A stretch of DNA of 56,470 nucleotides, taken from NCBI GenBank assembly GCA_037447655.1, contig JBBHKE010002217.1, forward strand, positions 276,950 to 333,419, in the 5' to 3' direction. The notes below the pieces were generated by a model that worked only from the letters and a program-made list of their open reading frames with translations, was not told the origin of the DNA and searched no databases. The stretch's first letter is position 1. The number at the start of each line of letters is the position of its first letter. The stretch comes from Zygnema cylindricum. Lineage: Eukaryota > Streptophyta > Zygnematophyceae > Zygnematales > Zygnemataceae. The position numbers were made by a program, and so were the translations under genes. Shown piece by piece: positions 39,518 to 56,470 of this stretch.

Positions 39518-41008
39518 ATGGCAGAAGAAAGCGGGAAGCAACTTAACTCCGTGGAGAGTACGCCGAAGATGGCAGAAGAAAGCAACTCCGTGGAGAATGC
39601 GTCGGAGGTGTTTGTGCAACCAGATCACCTGGAAGCTTTCTTTTCTTACCTTAAGCTCAAGGAGCTGCTTGTATGCTCGGAAGTTAATCGTTTGTGGAGA
39701 GCCAAGGCGAATGAAAACTATTTGTGGAGGAAGCTCTGCTTCACTGATTTTCCAGCCGTGGAAGGTTCCAGGTGAGGCATGTGGTGGAGGGCGATAAATT
39801 GCACTTTTTTCGGTAGTTTTTGAACTGTCTGGTTTTGTTTTTTGGATAGTCTGGTGTTGTTCAAGTCTGTTCCTTTGAATCTTTTTTTCTAAGCCTCCCC
39901 TGCAACTCAACTATGAAGGACCGTGTTCTATGAATATGGAAGTCAGTTTAAAAATGTGTAACTTGAAGGACTGTTCACGCTTTTTTTTCGATTGCACGAT
40001 TTACATTTTTCTGCAAGTAGATTGACTCTTCCGAGTTTGACTAGTGGCACGTTTCCGTTTTTTGTACTTGTGGAGATATAATGCCTTGGACTCCATCCCT
40101 GTAAGATGATGTCAAAATTGTTTTATAGGCTTAGACTGCGGCCGTTGTTGCTATAATTAATATGTCCGGTAATGCTTCTGGAACGTTTTAAAACTCTCTC
40201 TTGCAAATTGCCGTAGTTTTTCCATATCCCTGTTATGTCTTCAAAGTCGAGCCAATGAGAAATTGAGAAATTCTATGGAGCATGGTCCTCATGCAGTGCC
40301 TCAAAAGTTATGACACCCACTAGTGGAGCGAAAGATTTGTATCGGCGGTTGCATCAAAATTGGTGTTATCGGCCTGATCTTGATCCTAATGATGTGGACG
40401 TACTTCTGGACATCAGTTACAAAGGTTCTCCAATTTTTTCAGAATGCTTGCCTTACAGTGAAAACACGATGCTTCACTGTTTTCCTGAAAGCCTTTCTCT
40501 GGGAGATTATGTTGGAGTGCATAAACCTCCCCTCAGTCATGGTAATCTCCTCCATGCTATGCAAACCAAGCCGTTTCAGATCCACCTTCAGGTGGAGGAG
40601 CGCCAAAAAATTGAAGAATATGTGGGCGCCCTGTCAGTCAGCCTTTTAGCTCTTCAAAAAGTCAATGGAAAGATTTTTCGTCTTTTGGAAGGGCAGGCTT
40701 CAATAGCAAGTTGGCGAGATGATTATAATTCAGAAGACGCCAATTTAGAAAAGGATCTTGGTCCATCTGTTGTTCCTTTGGTGGTGAAGGAGACGCACGA
40801 AGTTGGAGCCGTGGAGAGGCTACGTGTTGCCTTCTATCTTTATGCCGATTTATTGTCTACTGGCGGCAAGCCAGCCCTGAATAGACTAGAACTTGTGGAC
40901 TATAGTTTTTCAATTTGGTGCAGCGACGTAAACAATCTGAATTTGAATCTCAACTCAAAATCCTCAAAACATGGGTTGAACCAACTTCAACGAGTAAACT
41001 GGGTATAA
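39518..41008 (+). CDS. F-box protein, two exons
   Basis: Exon 1 39518-39771 and exon 2 40297-41008 join with matching phase (AG|T gives Ser85) across a 525-bp GT-AG intron, for 321 residues. Residues about 35-75 form an F-box: HLEAFFSYLKLKELLVCSEV, then NRLWRAKANENYLWRKLCF. F-box proteins bind SKP1 and recruit substrates to SCF ubiquitin ligases. The rest, including LYRRLHQNW, DVDVLLDISYKGSPIFSE and SIWCSDVN, contains no kelch, LRR or WD repeats that I can see, so the substrate is unknown. The N-terminus holds a short duplication (MAEES...NSVE twice), so Met18 is an alternative start. The acceptor is ctcatgcag at 40296. Subfamily not recognised. Confidence 0.85.
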
Positions 41009-41397
41009 ACAGGTCTTAAGATCTTTTTTATCCGGAGTTTGGGTATTACTCAAAAGAGTATGGAGTTACGTACATTTGACCTCTTGTTCCCTGGAAAAGG
41101 AAGAGATGAAAGGAAATACGCCATTTTTAATGTTTAGTCTTCGATGGAATCTAACTGATTCTGTCTCTCTCTTCTATTTAGTTTCTGGACCGATACTCAT
41201 ACCACTTCCAAGCAATGTAGCTAAATAATGTATTGATAATAGTGTTTATATATTTTCTCTCCTTTAAACTCATTTTTATCTTTGCAAACTTGTCAAATTG
41301 TTAATCCGACGGTTGTGATAGAAAGGAAAGGTTCTTACCTTCCAATTGGCTATCTCCAAATGACAATTTTACGGTTAATTGAAGTGCAAAAAAAGCC
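41009..41397. other. F-box gene 3' flank
   Basis: Presumed 3' UTR and spacer up to the edge of the tandem duplication. No other feature. Confidence 0.5.
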
Positions 41398-42818
41398 CTA
41401 ATGCTAATAACGGTTCACGGTGGAGTAAAGTTTCCATAATGTTGAGTGCATTTTTTAAGCTCGAGTAACCTGATCCTTTTTTTTATAGGCCATAGTTTAT
41501 CCACTTTTCCGTTTTTTTTTTTTTTATCAATTCTTTTTTAGGCTTTAGCCTATGTCACGAAGAGTCATATTATCAACTTTTAGTGGCTAGGATAGACAAA
41601 AGTGATTATTGAAGACAAGGTATTTTTCATCGAGGAATTAGAACTATTAGGAGTGTAGAATAATTGCTGCAATAGGAGAATAGTTGTTTTTTCCGCAAGG
41701 ATTTAGAATTGAAACCCTCCAAATTACCGTTTTCTAAGTTATTTTTTTTAAATTACTTTTTTCTAAATTACTATCTGATGATCTTTATGTATCTTTATTC
41801 TTGTGAGGGTTATTCTCGCGTTATTTTTTTTTCATTTTAGGGTTAGTATGGTGTTTGCAAGAAGAACTGATGGTGTGGTGTGACATGAAAGAATGCATTG
41901 TTTGGAAGTAAAATGACTTCTCCAGTATTGCAGAAAGTGGAAGCTGTCCTCCTCCCTCCTGCCTCCTACCTCCTCCCTCCTCCCTCTTCTTCCTCTTCCC
42001 CTTCCCCTTCCCTCCCTCTTTCTTCCTCTTCCCCCCTCTCTCGAATCATCTTCTAAGGTTCCCCTCGAAAGTATGGCACAGGAGATCACCTTTCTGTGAA
42101 TCTTTCTACTTTCGAACTAAACGTTAAACTAAACTGGTTAAACTGAACTAACACTAGGTTAGACTAACGCGGTTCTTGACACCATTTGGAATGTAGAAGG
42201 CGTCGTGGAACAGACGAGAGGAAGTCTATTCAAACATGAAAGCAAAAAAAGTTCTCAAAAATAATTTTTCAAAGCACATCGTTTATACAAATCGTCCACA
42301 TTATACAACACAGTTTTCTCCTCAATTCCTTTTTCTTGTTTTTTTGTGTTTTTTTTCTTTTTTCTGTTTTTTTTTGTACAACATTTCTACCTCGCTATAC
42401 ACATGCCTAATATACTCTGATGTTTTTCTGAAGTCCTAAAAATCCTATTTTTTACTATATTTTGTACTTCACTAAGTTTTCACATGCTAACGTTTTTGCA
42501 CATGCCTGTTAGAAAGAAACCTATGCAAACTGCAATTATCACCACTAATCCTAGGAGAAAAAGGACAGTCACAACCATTTCCGGAAACAAACCAACTTAC
42601 TAACCCTAAAACCTCCTAAAAATGATGTCCAGATTTTTCTAAATTCACATCCATTTACAAAATTCACAAACTTAAACCCTGAAAATCTATTTCTCTCTGC
42701 GTTTAGAAACTTGCTTATTTCTAAATTCCGAGCATACGACCTTTTTTTTTGAAGACAACAATTTTTTTCAAAACCCTTTTCTTTTAAGTCTTAGTTTCAA
42801 AAATACACGGATACGCCC

Positions 42819-47701
<4,883 letters not shown>

Positions 47702-50590
47702 GGTTGTAGCAGGAATTAGGGGTTTAGAATCCAGCCAAGATTTGGAAGGTTGGAAAATGTTTTTTTTTCTTGTAACCTGAAACAACAAATATGAACCGAG
47801 AGTAATTTGAGAATCAAATTTGATTTGGATTGCTGTAAATTGTTTCTAGAAACTTAAAGAAAGTTTGAAACCTTAAGGGGGAAGAGTATTAAATTCGGAA
47901 TCAAATATTTTGGACAAAGTACAGATGTAGAAAGGAAAAGCTTTCGAAGAAAGAGAGAAAAAAACTTACAAAACTGAATCCAAGACTAAAGAACAGTTTT
48001 CGAAAATAGAGAAGGAAAAACTTAAAATAAGTAGAGTCGAGACTAACAGCTAGGAAGTGGAAAAGTGGAAGTGTAAAATATTGTTCAAATTTATTAGCTT
48101 GAGAGAAAAGTCTGGCAGTGTAGGCTAGGGTAAGAGCTTTGAAATCAGCTGCTGAGGCTTGCTGCAAGGGCTTGGAGTGAATCAACATTGCCAAGTGAAG
48201 TTCGGCACTTATTTAAATTCGTTGAAATTTCCGGGCAGCTTGTGAAGTCTTTTCGGGCAAATGAGAGACGTAACAATTATTTCAGTTGCGGAATGTTCTG
48301 GAGAATACCTAATCGACGAAGATCGACGCAATAATGAAAGTGATTGGCTATTTGCTTTGGTTGCGTACAAATGATTGGTTCCTGAAAAGTTGGAGTAGAA
48401 ACTTCAGGACCACGATGTGAATTATGGAGTGCTATGCGCCTGTAGTAACCAACGAGAAGCGGGCAGCAAAAAATATACTTTTTGGGCAGGCAAATGGACA
48501 GAAAATACTGTAGACACAGAATGTGTGCGGCCGCCATCACACGTGTGATAGTGATGCTTGCATAAAGTATGTGACACGCTGGCATTTGTCAATCACCGAC
48601 ACCTACAAGGATAGGCCGACAGTATAGTTGTCAAAAAATGGCTACCGATACATGCAGACATGGATCTTGGCAGCCATGCTGGACATTGGCCACGCACTTC
48701 CATCTTTGTGGCGTCCATGCTGGCTCCCGATGTCAAAGCAGACAAACCGACAAATTAAATAAACTTTATCGTAAGCAATGGCCAATAGCGGGGGCAGAAA
48801 GCTAAGCAGAAAGTTTAGAACATAAAGTTTCAGCAGCTCAAAGAGTTGTTTTCGTTTTGCCTGCTTACAAAAATTTTCCAGGACCAATCTTGGCCGTCCT
48901 TTTGGGGAACTTTGGCGTTAATAGTCAGCATTTTACAGTCAGCATCTATGTTTTGACAAAAAGTACATATCTGACGATGTCGATTTGGCTCATCTATTGA
49001 TCTGAAAGATCCTGACGTTCCTTTTCTTTGCTTGCTTTACCGTACAGCAGTACAGCTGGAATTTACGCTAGCCTACATTTGGGTGGAAAGTTGAACTGGC
49101 TGTAAGAATACAGTAAAGTAGGGAACCACAAGAACAGCCTTTTCCAGTTTTTTTCTACAGTCTAGTTCGTACATCCACTACAGCTTCGTGGGTTCGTCGA
49201 ACAACTTGGATTAAATACGGATCAGATGAGCGAATGACGAACCGCTGGAATACGGGCCGTCAATCTGTCAGTTTGGCAGAATACGCACCGTTGCCAGCTT
49301 TTTATGTGATACGACTTTTGAAGTTTTGCTCCATGAAGACATTTCTAACCGTTGATCATATTCTATTATTCTGACTGTTTTTTATGCATCATAGAATGTA
49401 TGAAATTATCAATTAATCTCCAAGTTTCCTCCAGCAGTCCTGCATCACTTTCCTTTCGACTTTTTTTGTTACTTAGACGCTACCGTATTTCCTTTGTCAA
49501 CCTTGTTCTTCTCTACTTCTTGCTCACGGATACGTTAAAGCTTAAGGATAGTATTTCACTATTTCCGCCTATCAAGTTTAATTTTCTCGACAAAAAAGGA
49601 CGCAAAAAGAAACTTGAATCACTTTTTATTTTCACAGTCCTCTATTTTCTTGTTGAGTCATGACATTTATTCCAACAGTATATTAAAAGTAAAAGTTTAG
49701 CTATCCATGGCAAGATCAGGATGTATGAGAAAGAATCTTTCATCAGCCTTTTTCTTGCTAGAAACATATCATCCCTTTTCAAAACCTCTTTGTAAGGTAA
49801 GGAGTTCAAGTTTTCAATATTTTGACAAGTATTTTGACAAATAATTGGACAAACATTTTGCTTTTTTCCCTATGAAGAATGTCACATGTCAATTTGGCTG
49901 TCTTTCTTTGATAGTGTTTCTTAAAAAAATAAACTTATCGGAAATATTCATCCATTCCTTACATTGTGATTTTAAAATTCACATATTCACATATTGTTTG
50001 AAATGGTATTAACGTAGTACAATTGAAAAAGGTTGATGACAATTTCTGAACGTAAATAAATGGATTATTGTAGTTGATTGTCATTTGGCAATCGTTTTTT
50101 TTTTTTTTTGTCTTTCACTTTTCCGTCCAATTTTTTTGTAAGCGTTTTTATTCTTCAATGGAACTCAATCAATTTTTATCATTATATCTTAATACGTTTA
50201 AAAAGTTTTCAGTGCATACGTGCCTTACCACACTAAATATTGTCTATCTCTAATGATTGTCACAATAATTGCAGAATTAGCGCCAAGTAAATTATTTTAG
50301 GTCTCCATTTAATGGTAATTAAAGTGGTACTAAACCAGTAACGGCGATGAACAGTGTAATGAAAATAATGTGTGACTTTTTTGGCCGAACATTTTTTAGT
50401 GTGGTGGACATCGATTCTCATCTTTCATCGAACACTGCTCATTGTTAATCTTTTTCTAGTGCGTGTTTTTTTTATGCAAAATCATAAATTAATGTTGTAA
50501 CAGTATTTAGTTAAGTGGTCCACAATGAGCCACGTGGCAAATTATAATTTAGAGTAATTAATCCTAATAAGTGTTAACGATAATAAAACA
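47702..50590. other. Upstream of galactinol synthase copy 1, no further gene
   Basis: A splice-acceptor-like tttcag (ends 47777) hints at a 5' leader exon further upstream. One candidate stretch is the minus-strand frame ending near 48194 (MAMLIHSKPLQQ), with no family match. The rest is AT-rich with nothing supportable. Confidence 0.45.
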
Positions 50591-51315
50591 CTAATGCTAA
50601 TAGCGGTTCATGGTGGAGTAAAGTTTCCATAATGTTGAGCGCATTTTTTAAGCTCGAGTAACCTGAGCCTTTTCTTATAGACCATAGTTTATCCGCTTTT
50701 CTGTTTTTTTTTTTTTATCAATGCTTTTTAGTCTTAGTTTATGTCACGAAGAGTCAAATTATTAACTTTTAATGGCTAGGATAGACAAAAGTGATTATTG
50801 AAGTAATAATATTTTTCATCGAGGAATTATAATTATTAGGAGTGTAGAAATTGCTGCAATAGGAGAATAGCTGTTGTTTTTCTTGCAAGAATTTATAATT
50901 GAAACCCTCCAAACTACCGATTTCTAAGTTACTTTTTTCTAAATTACTATTTGATGATCTCTATGTATCTTTATTCTTGTGAGGTTATTCTCGCGTTATA
51001 TATATATATATTTTTTTAGGGTTAGTATGGTGTTTGCAAGAAGAACTGATGGTGTGGTGTAACATGAAAGAATGTATTGCTTGGAAATAAAATGACTTCT
51101 CCAGTGTTGTAGAAGTGGAAGCTATCCTCCTCCCTCCTGCCTCCTACCTCCTCCCTCTTCTTCCTCTTCCCCTTCCCCTTCCCTCCCTCCTTCCTCTTCC
51201 CTCCTCCCGCGAGTCTTCTAAGGTTCCCCTCAAAAGTATGGCACAGGAGATCACCTTTCTGTGAATCTTTCTACTCTCAAACTAAATGTCAAACTAAACT
51301 GGTTAAACTAAATTA

Positions 51316-51835
51316 CACCGCGAATCGTAATTAGAGTAAATAGTGCTAATTTGGTTGTCCTAAATCTCGACACTATCACGTTAAATAGAGTAAACGATTC
51401 TAAAATTTTCATTAAACTATTAAAGGTAAGGTTTAATTAGCGTAAAAAATTATTATATAGGTTCGTTTTAAATAGTGTGGAGTACGGACGACGTCCAACC
51501 GTGCAAAATTGTACTTTTATAAGTAAAAAGGACTTTTATAAGTAAAAAGGTACGAATAATGATTTAATACAGGCCGTTATCATGAAACTGTGTTTTAACA
51601 AACCGCGTAGTGCAAACGTCATAGTGACGATAAACTGTACGTTTTGTCAGATTTTGTACAAATACCTTATTTACAGTAGAGATATTAGCGTGCCAAATTA
51701 GAGTACTTGAATAAACTAGAGTAAAATTCCTTTTTGAAAAAGTTATATTACACAAGTTAAGAGTTCATAACTCTAATTATTTTTTTCTCTTTTTTTACTC
51801 TAATTTTTTCTTTACTCTAATTACGATTCGCGGTG
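51316..51835. mobile_element. TA MITE, long form, present only in unit 2
   Basis: 520 bp with perfect ends CACCGCGAATCGTAATTAGA, flanked by TA (51314-51315, 51836-51837). Unit 1 lacks it near 42145-42155. It is homologous to 28888-29419 in opposite orientation. Confidence 0.9.
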
Positions 51836-52485
51836 TAAGGTTAGGCTAGATTAACGTGCTTCTCGACACCATTTGGAATGTAGAAAGCGTCGTGGAACAG
51901 ACAAGAGGGAGTTATTCAAACAATAAAGCAAAAAAAGTTATCAAAAAGTTTTTTTATACATCGTTTATACAAATTGTCCACATTATACAACACTGTTTTC
52001 TCCTCATTTCCTTTTTCCTTTTTTTTCTTATTTCTGTTTTTTTTGTTCAACATTTCTACCTCGCTACACACATGCCCAATATACTTGAAGTCCTACAAAC
52101 CCTATTCTTTACTATATTTTGTACTTGACTAAGTTTTCACATGCTAACGTTTTTGCACAACATTTTTCTGCCTGTTAGAAACCTGTGAAAACTGAAATTA
52201 TCACCACTAATCCTAGGAAAAAAAGGACAGGGTCACAATCATTTCCGGAAACAAACCAACCTCACTAACCCTAAAACCTCCTAAAAATGATGTCCAGATT
52301 TTTCTAAATTTCACATCTATCTTACAAAATTCACAACCTTAAACCCTGAGAATCTACTTCTCTTCACATTTAGAAACTTGTTTATTTCAAAATTCCAAGC
52401 ATACGATGCCTTTTTTCTTGAAGACAACCTTTTTTTCAAAACCTTTTCTTTGAAGTCTTAGTTTCAAAAATACATGGATACGCCC

Positions 52486-55400
52486 TTAAACGCACTCTGC
52501 GATCCGATTGGCTGATACTTCTTTGACTTGTTGGAGTTTGGTCGTCTTTTGGTAGAAAGTCAACGACGAATCAGAAACGAGAGAAGAGTTGTAAACCTTC
52601 CACCATTGGTTCACCAAATCTCGAACCACGGGCATGTCCATGTGTTCCGCTGTCGGGTCAAACCTCCATGGTTTAGAGCCCTGAAAAAGACAAAAAAATA
52701 GGAGCACAAAAGTGTGTAAAAACTATTTTGTAAAACTAATTGTTGCCCCAAAAAAAATATTGTCTAAGAAAACTTTCGACCATTAAAATTTTGTCTCAAA
52801 TGTTCAGCAAAGGATGAGAAATTTGCCTCCGGATGACGTTATTTATAAACGTTTCGATTAATTGAATTCACTGCCAGTCTCACTCGCCCTCTCATTTTAT
52901 CACTCTTCCTCTCTCTCTCTCTCCCTTACTCTCTGTCGAACGTGTACACATACACTGCAAGTTCAATTACCCACCTTCCTCTATAATGCCTCTTTAGTAA
53001 TTCCCTTTTTTTCCACTAAATCTCTCGCTTTCCCAAATGCATTTTCTTTTTTTCCTACAATTTTCTTTGCTTCCGACTTCCCCCCGTGCAGTAGTGAATC
53101 ACTTTGACCTCCTCCACATTTACATTTCCCGGTTACCTCTCACCTCTCCTCTCCCCTTTCCGACACATCCCCCCCAGTTCCTTCCCCACTATTGTAACTC
53201 ACCTCTCCTCTCTCCTCTCCCCTCTCCCTCCCTCTCCCTCCACCTATTCCTCCTCACTCCCTTCTTTTCCCTCCCTCCTCTTCCCTGTAACTCATATTCT
53301 TTTCCCTCTCCCTCCTCTTCCCTGTAACTCTATCTTCTTTTCCCTCTCCCTCCTCTTCCCCACTATTGTAACTCATCTCTCCCTTCTTTTCCCTCTCCCT
53401 CCTCTTCCCCACTATCGTAACGTACCGCAGCGCAGTAATGAATGACTTTGACTTCCGCTACATTTACATTTTCCGGATGGCGCCATAACATCGCCATCAC
53501 CAAATTGTATTCCTGAGGAAGAGGTGTAAACACTTTCTCGAAGAATTTGTTCAAAAAGTCCTGTAAAAAGATAAAAACGTTATCGCCAATAAGTTTGCAA
53601 AGTTATTTAGAAAAAGATTTTCCATTTCCCGAAAAACGTAACAAAAACAATGAGACAGAATGAAAGCCAGATGTAAGATAATTGTGTTTTTTTATTCAAG
53701 AAAAAAAGGAAAAACAAGACAAAACAAAACTAGCAAATTTCCCCGATTAGAATTTGACAGATACTATACTGATATGACAATGAACTATTACAAAAGTAAG
53801 CTTACCTTTCCTGTTTAACGGTTTTAGAAATTGTTATCTTGACAAAAACATGACGAAAGAAAACAAAAAAAAAAATTCTAGCTAAAATCACATAAGACCC
53901 GAGATTAACATGAAAAATGAATCTGCAGTAAACTTACCTGCTCCGCGAATGGTGTTGGGGGATTAGACTTCAACATTTGCATCATTTTCGCAAATGTGAC
54001 TTTGCTTGGTTCAAAAACAAACATTCCGGCATTGAAATAGGGTTCTGGTTTTGGCTCATTTAAAGTCCATTTCACTTTATGAGGGACTTGTTGACAATAG
54101 CCAATTTTATACTGGGGACTGTAACCATCAAGTTCAAATTACAAATTTTAGAAATATAGGATAATGAGACTACAAAAGATAAGACTTATTTAGCTCAAAG
54201 AATGTAATAGCCATCCCAACACAAGGAACACCAACAAGCTTTGAAATTAAAACAAAAATAGAAACAAAGTTTAGAACGAAGTCGGAAGATAAAGTTTACA
54301 ACAACACTTAAAAAACAAAACTAAGTACAAAGAGTGGAAAATGAAGTCGAAAACAAAAGCTGAAAACAACATACAGCACTGTAAAAAGGTGATATGAGAA
54401 AATTAGAAGTACCGCCAACAACCTTTAGAATAAAAACCAGAATTTCGAACAAAATTTAGAACAAAGGTTGAAAAACAGTTTCAGAACAAACGTTAAAGTA
54501 CAACTAAGAGTAAAGCTAACAACAAAGTGGGAAGAAAGTTAAGAACAAAAGCTGAAAACGAAACTATAACACTTATCAAAATCATCTGAGAAATTTACAG
54601 GTTTAAAGGTTATCTAAACTTGATGATTTTTTTTAAGTTGACGATTTGTCTCACCTATGAGACCATGTAGGTTCACAAAAGCAATCGAGAACTGCTCGAA
54701 ACGATCCCATTGGTTGGAAAAAAAGCTCATCAATGTTTCGAGCCACGAGCATATCGGCGTCTAAATATACCATCCGGATGAAATCTTCGAACTGAAAAAA
54801 ATAGAAAACGCACAAACATAGAACATGCCATAATTAGAACAAGGAAATCATTCATAAGCGACAAAAAAAAAATCACAATTCAAACTAAAAGACATCACAA
54901 ATTTTCACATTTTTATATGAACATGTAAGACACTTCCTTTTCTTGTTTCAGGAAAAGAAGTGCGATGGAGGGAAGGAGAGAGAGAGAGGGGGATAAAGAG
55001 GGGAAGGGGAGGGGAGGGAGGGAAAGAGCGAGAGAGGTATGGGGGAGAAGAGGAGAAGGGTGGGGGAGGAAGAGGGGAAGAGAGAGGGGGAAAGGGAGGG
55101 GAAGGGAGGGAAAAGAAAGGGAGGGGGAAGGGGGGCCGAAGGGGGGGAGGGGCGAGGAATAGAGGGAAAGAGAAAGGGGAGGAGAGGGGAGGAGAGGGGA
55201 AGGGAGGAGAAGAGAGGGGAAGAGAGGGGAAGAGAGGGGAAGAGAGGGGAAGAGAGGGTGACAGCGGCAAAGAGAGGGCGAGAGAAAGAGAGCGAGAGGG
55301 ATTATTAAAATATATTCTTACCTCCCAAATGCGAAGTTTGGTGTAGTTTACGATGTAATATTGCATCGCAAATTTTACATCGTGGCCTTCCGGTGGATAA

Positions 55401-56470
55401 ATCGACTCCACCTCTTGAATAAGACAGCCGTGGGACTTCAATAAAGATCGATGTTCTTGAGGAACGTCTTTTCCCACTGAAAAATGAAAAGCAAATGATT
55501 TCAGAATCCCAACTTCTAATATTTTTAGACTACAGAATCAAGTGTAAAACTACAATTGTATTCAATCGTTCAATCCTATTTCCTGTTCTAGACTTGGCGA
55601 CTTTTTGGAAGTAGATTCAACATGGCAATATCACCTAACAGCAAGAGGAGTGGTAGGAATAGGATGAAGCAGGAGGAGATAAGATAGTGAGATTTAAGGG
55701 AAGGGTTCCCTGGCTATTATATCAATAGTGTTTTATATAATATCGGTAGATGTATTTTTGGAATAACATCACAAGGTGATCAAAACAGACATCTAACAGC
55801 TAGTTGTTAGTGAGAAAGCATCTACTATTTTATACTGCTTGAAAAAACGATATCAATCTTCATTACGTCATTACATCTCTTTTTACAGAAATGACTCCCT
55901 CGTAACACCATGCAACATTTTTTTCCCTTTCAGAACAAATTCCTGCATAATAAAGACTAATCTATTTAATCACTTGATAATAAATTAATCATAAAAACTT
56001 ATCATCTAAAGACTTTTCAGATTATTAATTTACAAAATCAAACATTATGTTAGCTAACAGTTTTCCCTGTCATAAGAAGACAAGACTTTACCAGCACCTT
56101 TTTAATAAGTGAAAGAAAATATGAAACAATTCTCGCAAAAGTTGCGATCCAATGGCAATTTCCGGCCACCCTGTAACCATAAGCCAGCTGGCACAATCCA
56201 AGAGGTGCTTTTAACTTTTGCTACCTAGAGAAACATAAGCATTTCCAAACCACATTCTTTTATTGCGTATTTATTCTGTATTTCTGGTTCTAAAAGCTTG
56301 GAAGCAGGTTAGTTTAGAAAAAGAAATACAGAAATAGTAACATTTGCAAAAAGCAAATAATTGTTAGATGTTTTTCTTGACATGCACAAAGATTTCATTA
56401 CTTTTAGGATTTCCAACAACCATAAAATACTTAAAGATGATAAGCAATTTTCATAACATCACAAGCAACA
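52486..56470 (-). CDS. Galactinol synthase, copy 2, exons 2-6 (5' end outside window)
   Basis: Exons visible on the minus strand: 55476-55322, 54791-54655, 54118-53938, 53560-53426, 52680-52486. Each has the same length, splice sites and phase as copy 1. Exon 1 lies beyond 56470. Exons 2-4 encode exactly the same residues as copy 1, and exon 5 differs at one position (FTPLP against FKPLP). Exon 6 differs at six of 64 residues, with six of seven nucleotide changes altering the protein. DAD, FNAGMFVFEP, PPTPFAEQ and HYCAAGSKPW are intact, so the visible part looks functional. Like copy 1 it lacks APSAA and ends AECV. Confidence 0.92.
53140..53415. repeat. C/T-rich minisatellite, intron 5 of copy 2
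   Basis: Equivalent of 43545-43835, slightly shorter. Confidence 0.85.
54960..55300. repeat. Purine-rich array, intron 2 of copy 2
   Basis: Equivalent of 45384-45745, with two or three fewer GAAGAGAGGG units. Confidence 0.9.

Larger units (their letters stand above)
50591..56470. repeat. Tandem duplication unit 2 (runs past window end)
   Basis: Direct repeat of 41398 to about 46930. The first 2.4 kb differ by several percent and many indels; from about 53020 onward the two units are almost identical. Confidence 0.9.

Noticed and set aside
49352-49663. 103-codon frame upstream of galactinol synthase copy 1
   Set aside because: T-rich sequence giving Leu/Phe/Ser content by chance; no recognisable domain.

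Overview
The window is nuclear DNA from a eukaryote, most likely a streptophyte plant and perhaps a non-seed lineage (bryophyte, lycophyte or charophyte alga). The evidence is a monofunctional 3-dehydroquinate synthase with a transit-peptide-like N-terminus, two galactinol synthase genes with plant-type sequence, GT-AG introns throughout, Ty1/copia elements, many small inverted-repeat transposons and long CT/GA microsatellites. Species is not determinable by eye.

Layout. 0.2-0.9 kb: a Harbinger-like non-autonomous element. 1.4-6.9 kb: a complete but disabled Ty1/copia retrotransposon on the minus strand, with near-identical LTRs, a 5-bp target duplication and a primer-binding site matching the anticodon arm of initiator tRNA-Met. 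7.9-9.8 kb: a broken protein-kinase C-lobe plus coiled-coil gene (minus). 11.5-12.4 kb: a polypurine tract. 12.8-14.2 kb: an old copia gag-protease relic on the plus strand. 14.3-27.3 kb: 3-dehydroquinate synthase (plus, 8 exons), whose promoter and first exon exist twice through a segmental duplication; the second copy carries two transposon insertions whose empty sites survive in the first copy. The gene has an in-frame TGA where the family has Arg.

27.3-38.7 kb has no recognisable gene. It holds TA-targeting MITEs, a hAT-like element, a tRNA-like sequence, and at 36.4-38.0 kb a four-level nested insertion in which every layer's target duplication can be read. 39.5-41.0 kb: a two-exon F-box protein gene (plus). 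41.4-56.5 kb: a direct tandem duplication (unit about 9.2 kb) carrying two minus-strand galactinol synthase genes; the second runs off the window end. Sequence divergence between the two units changes sharply inside intron 5 of that gene.

The genes do not form an operon or cluster: shikimate pathway (plastid), raffinose-family oligosaccharide synthesis (cytosol) and an SCF-type adaptor. I did not find a convincing new molecular system. The most informative content is evolutionary: transposon insertions calibrated by empty sites, the copia priming and LTR arrangement, and exon-boundary duplications inside the dehydroquinate synthase gene. All alignments were done by eye.
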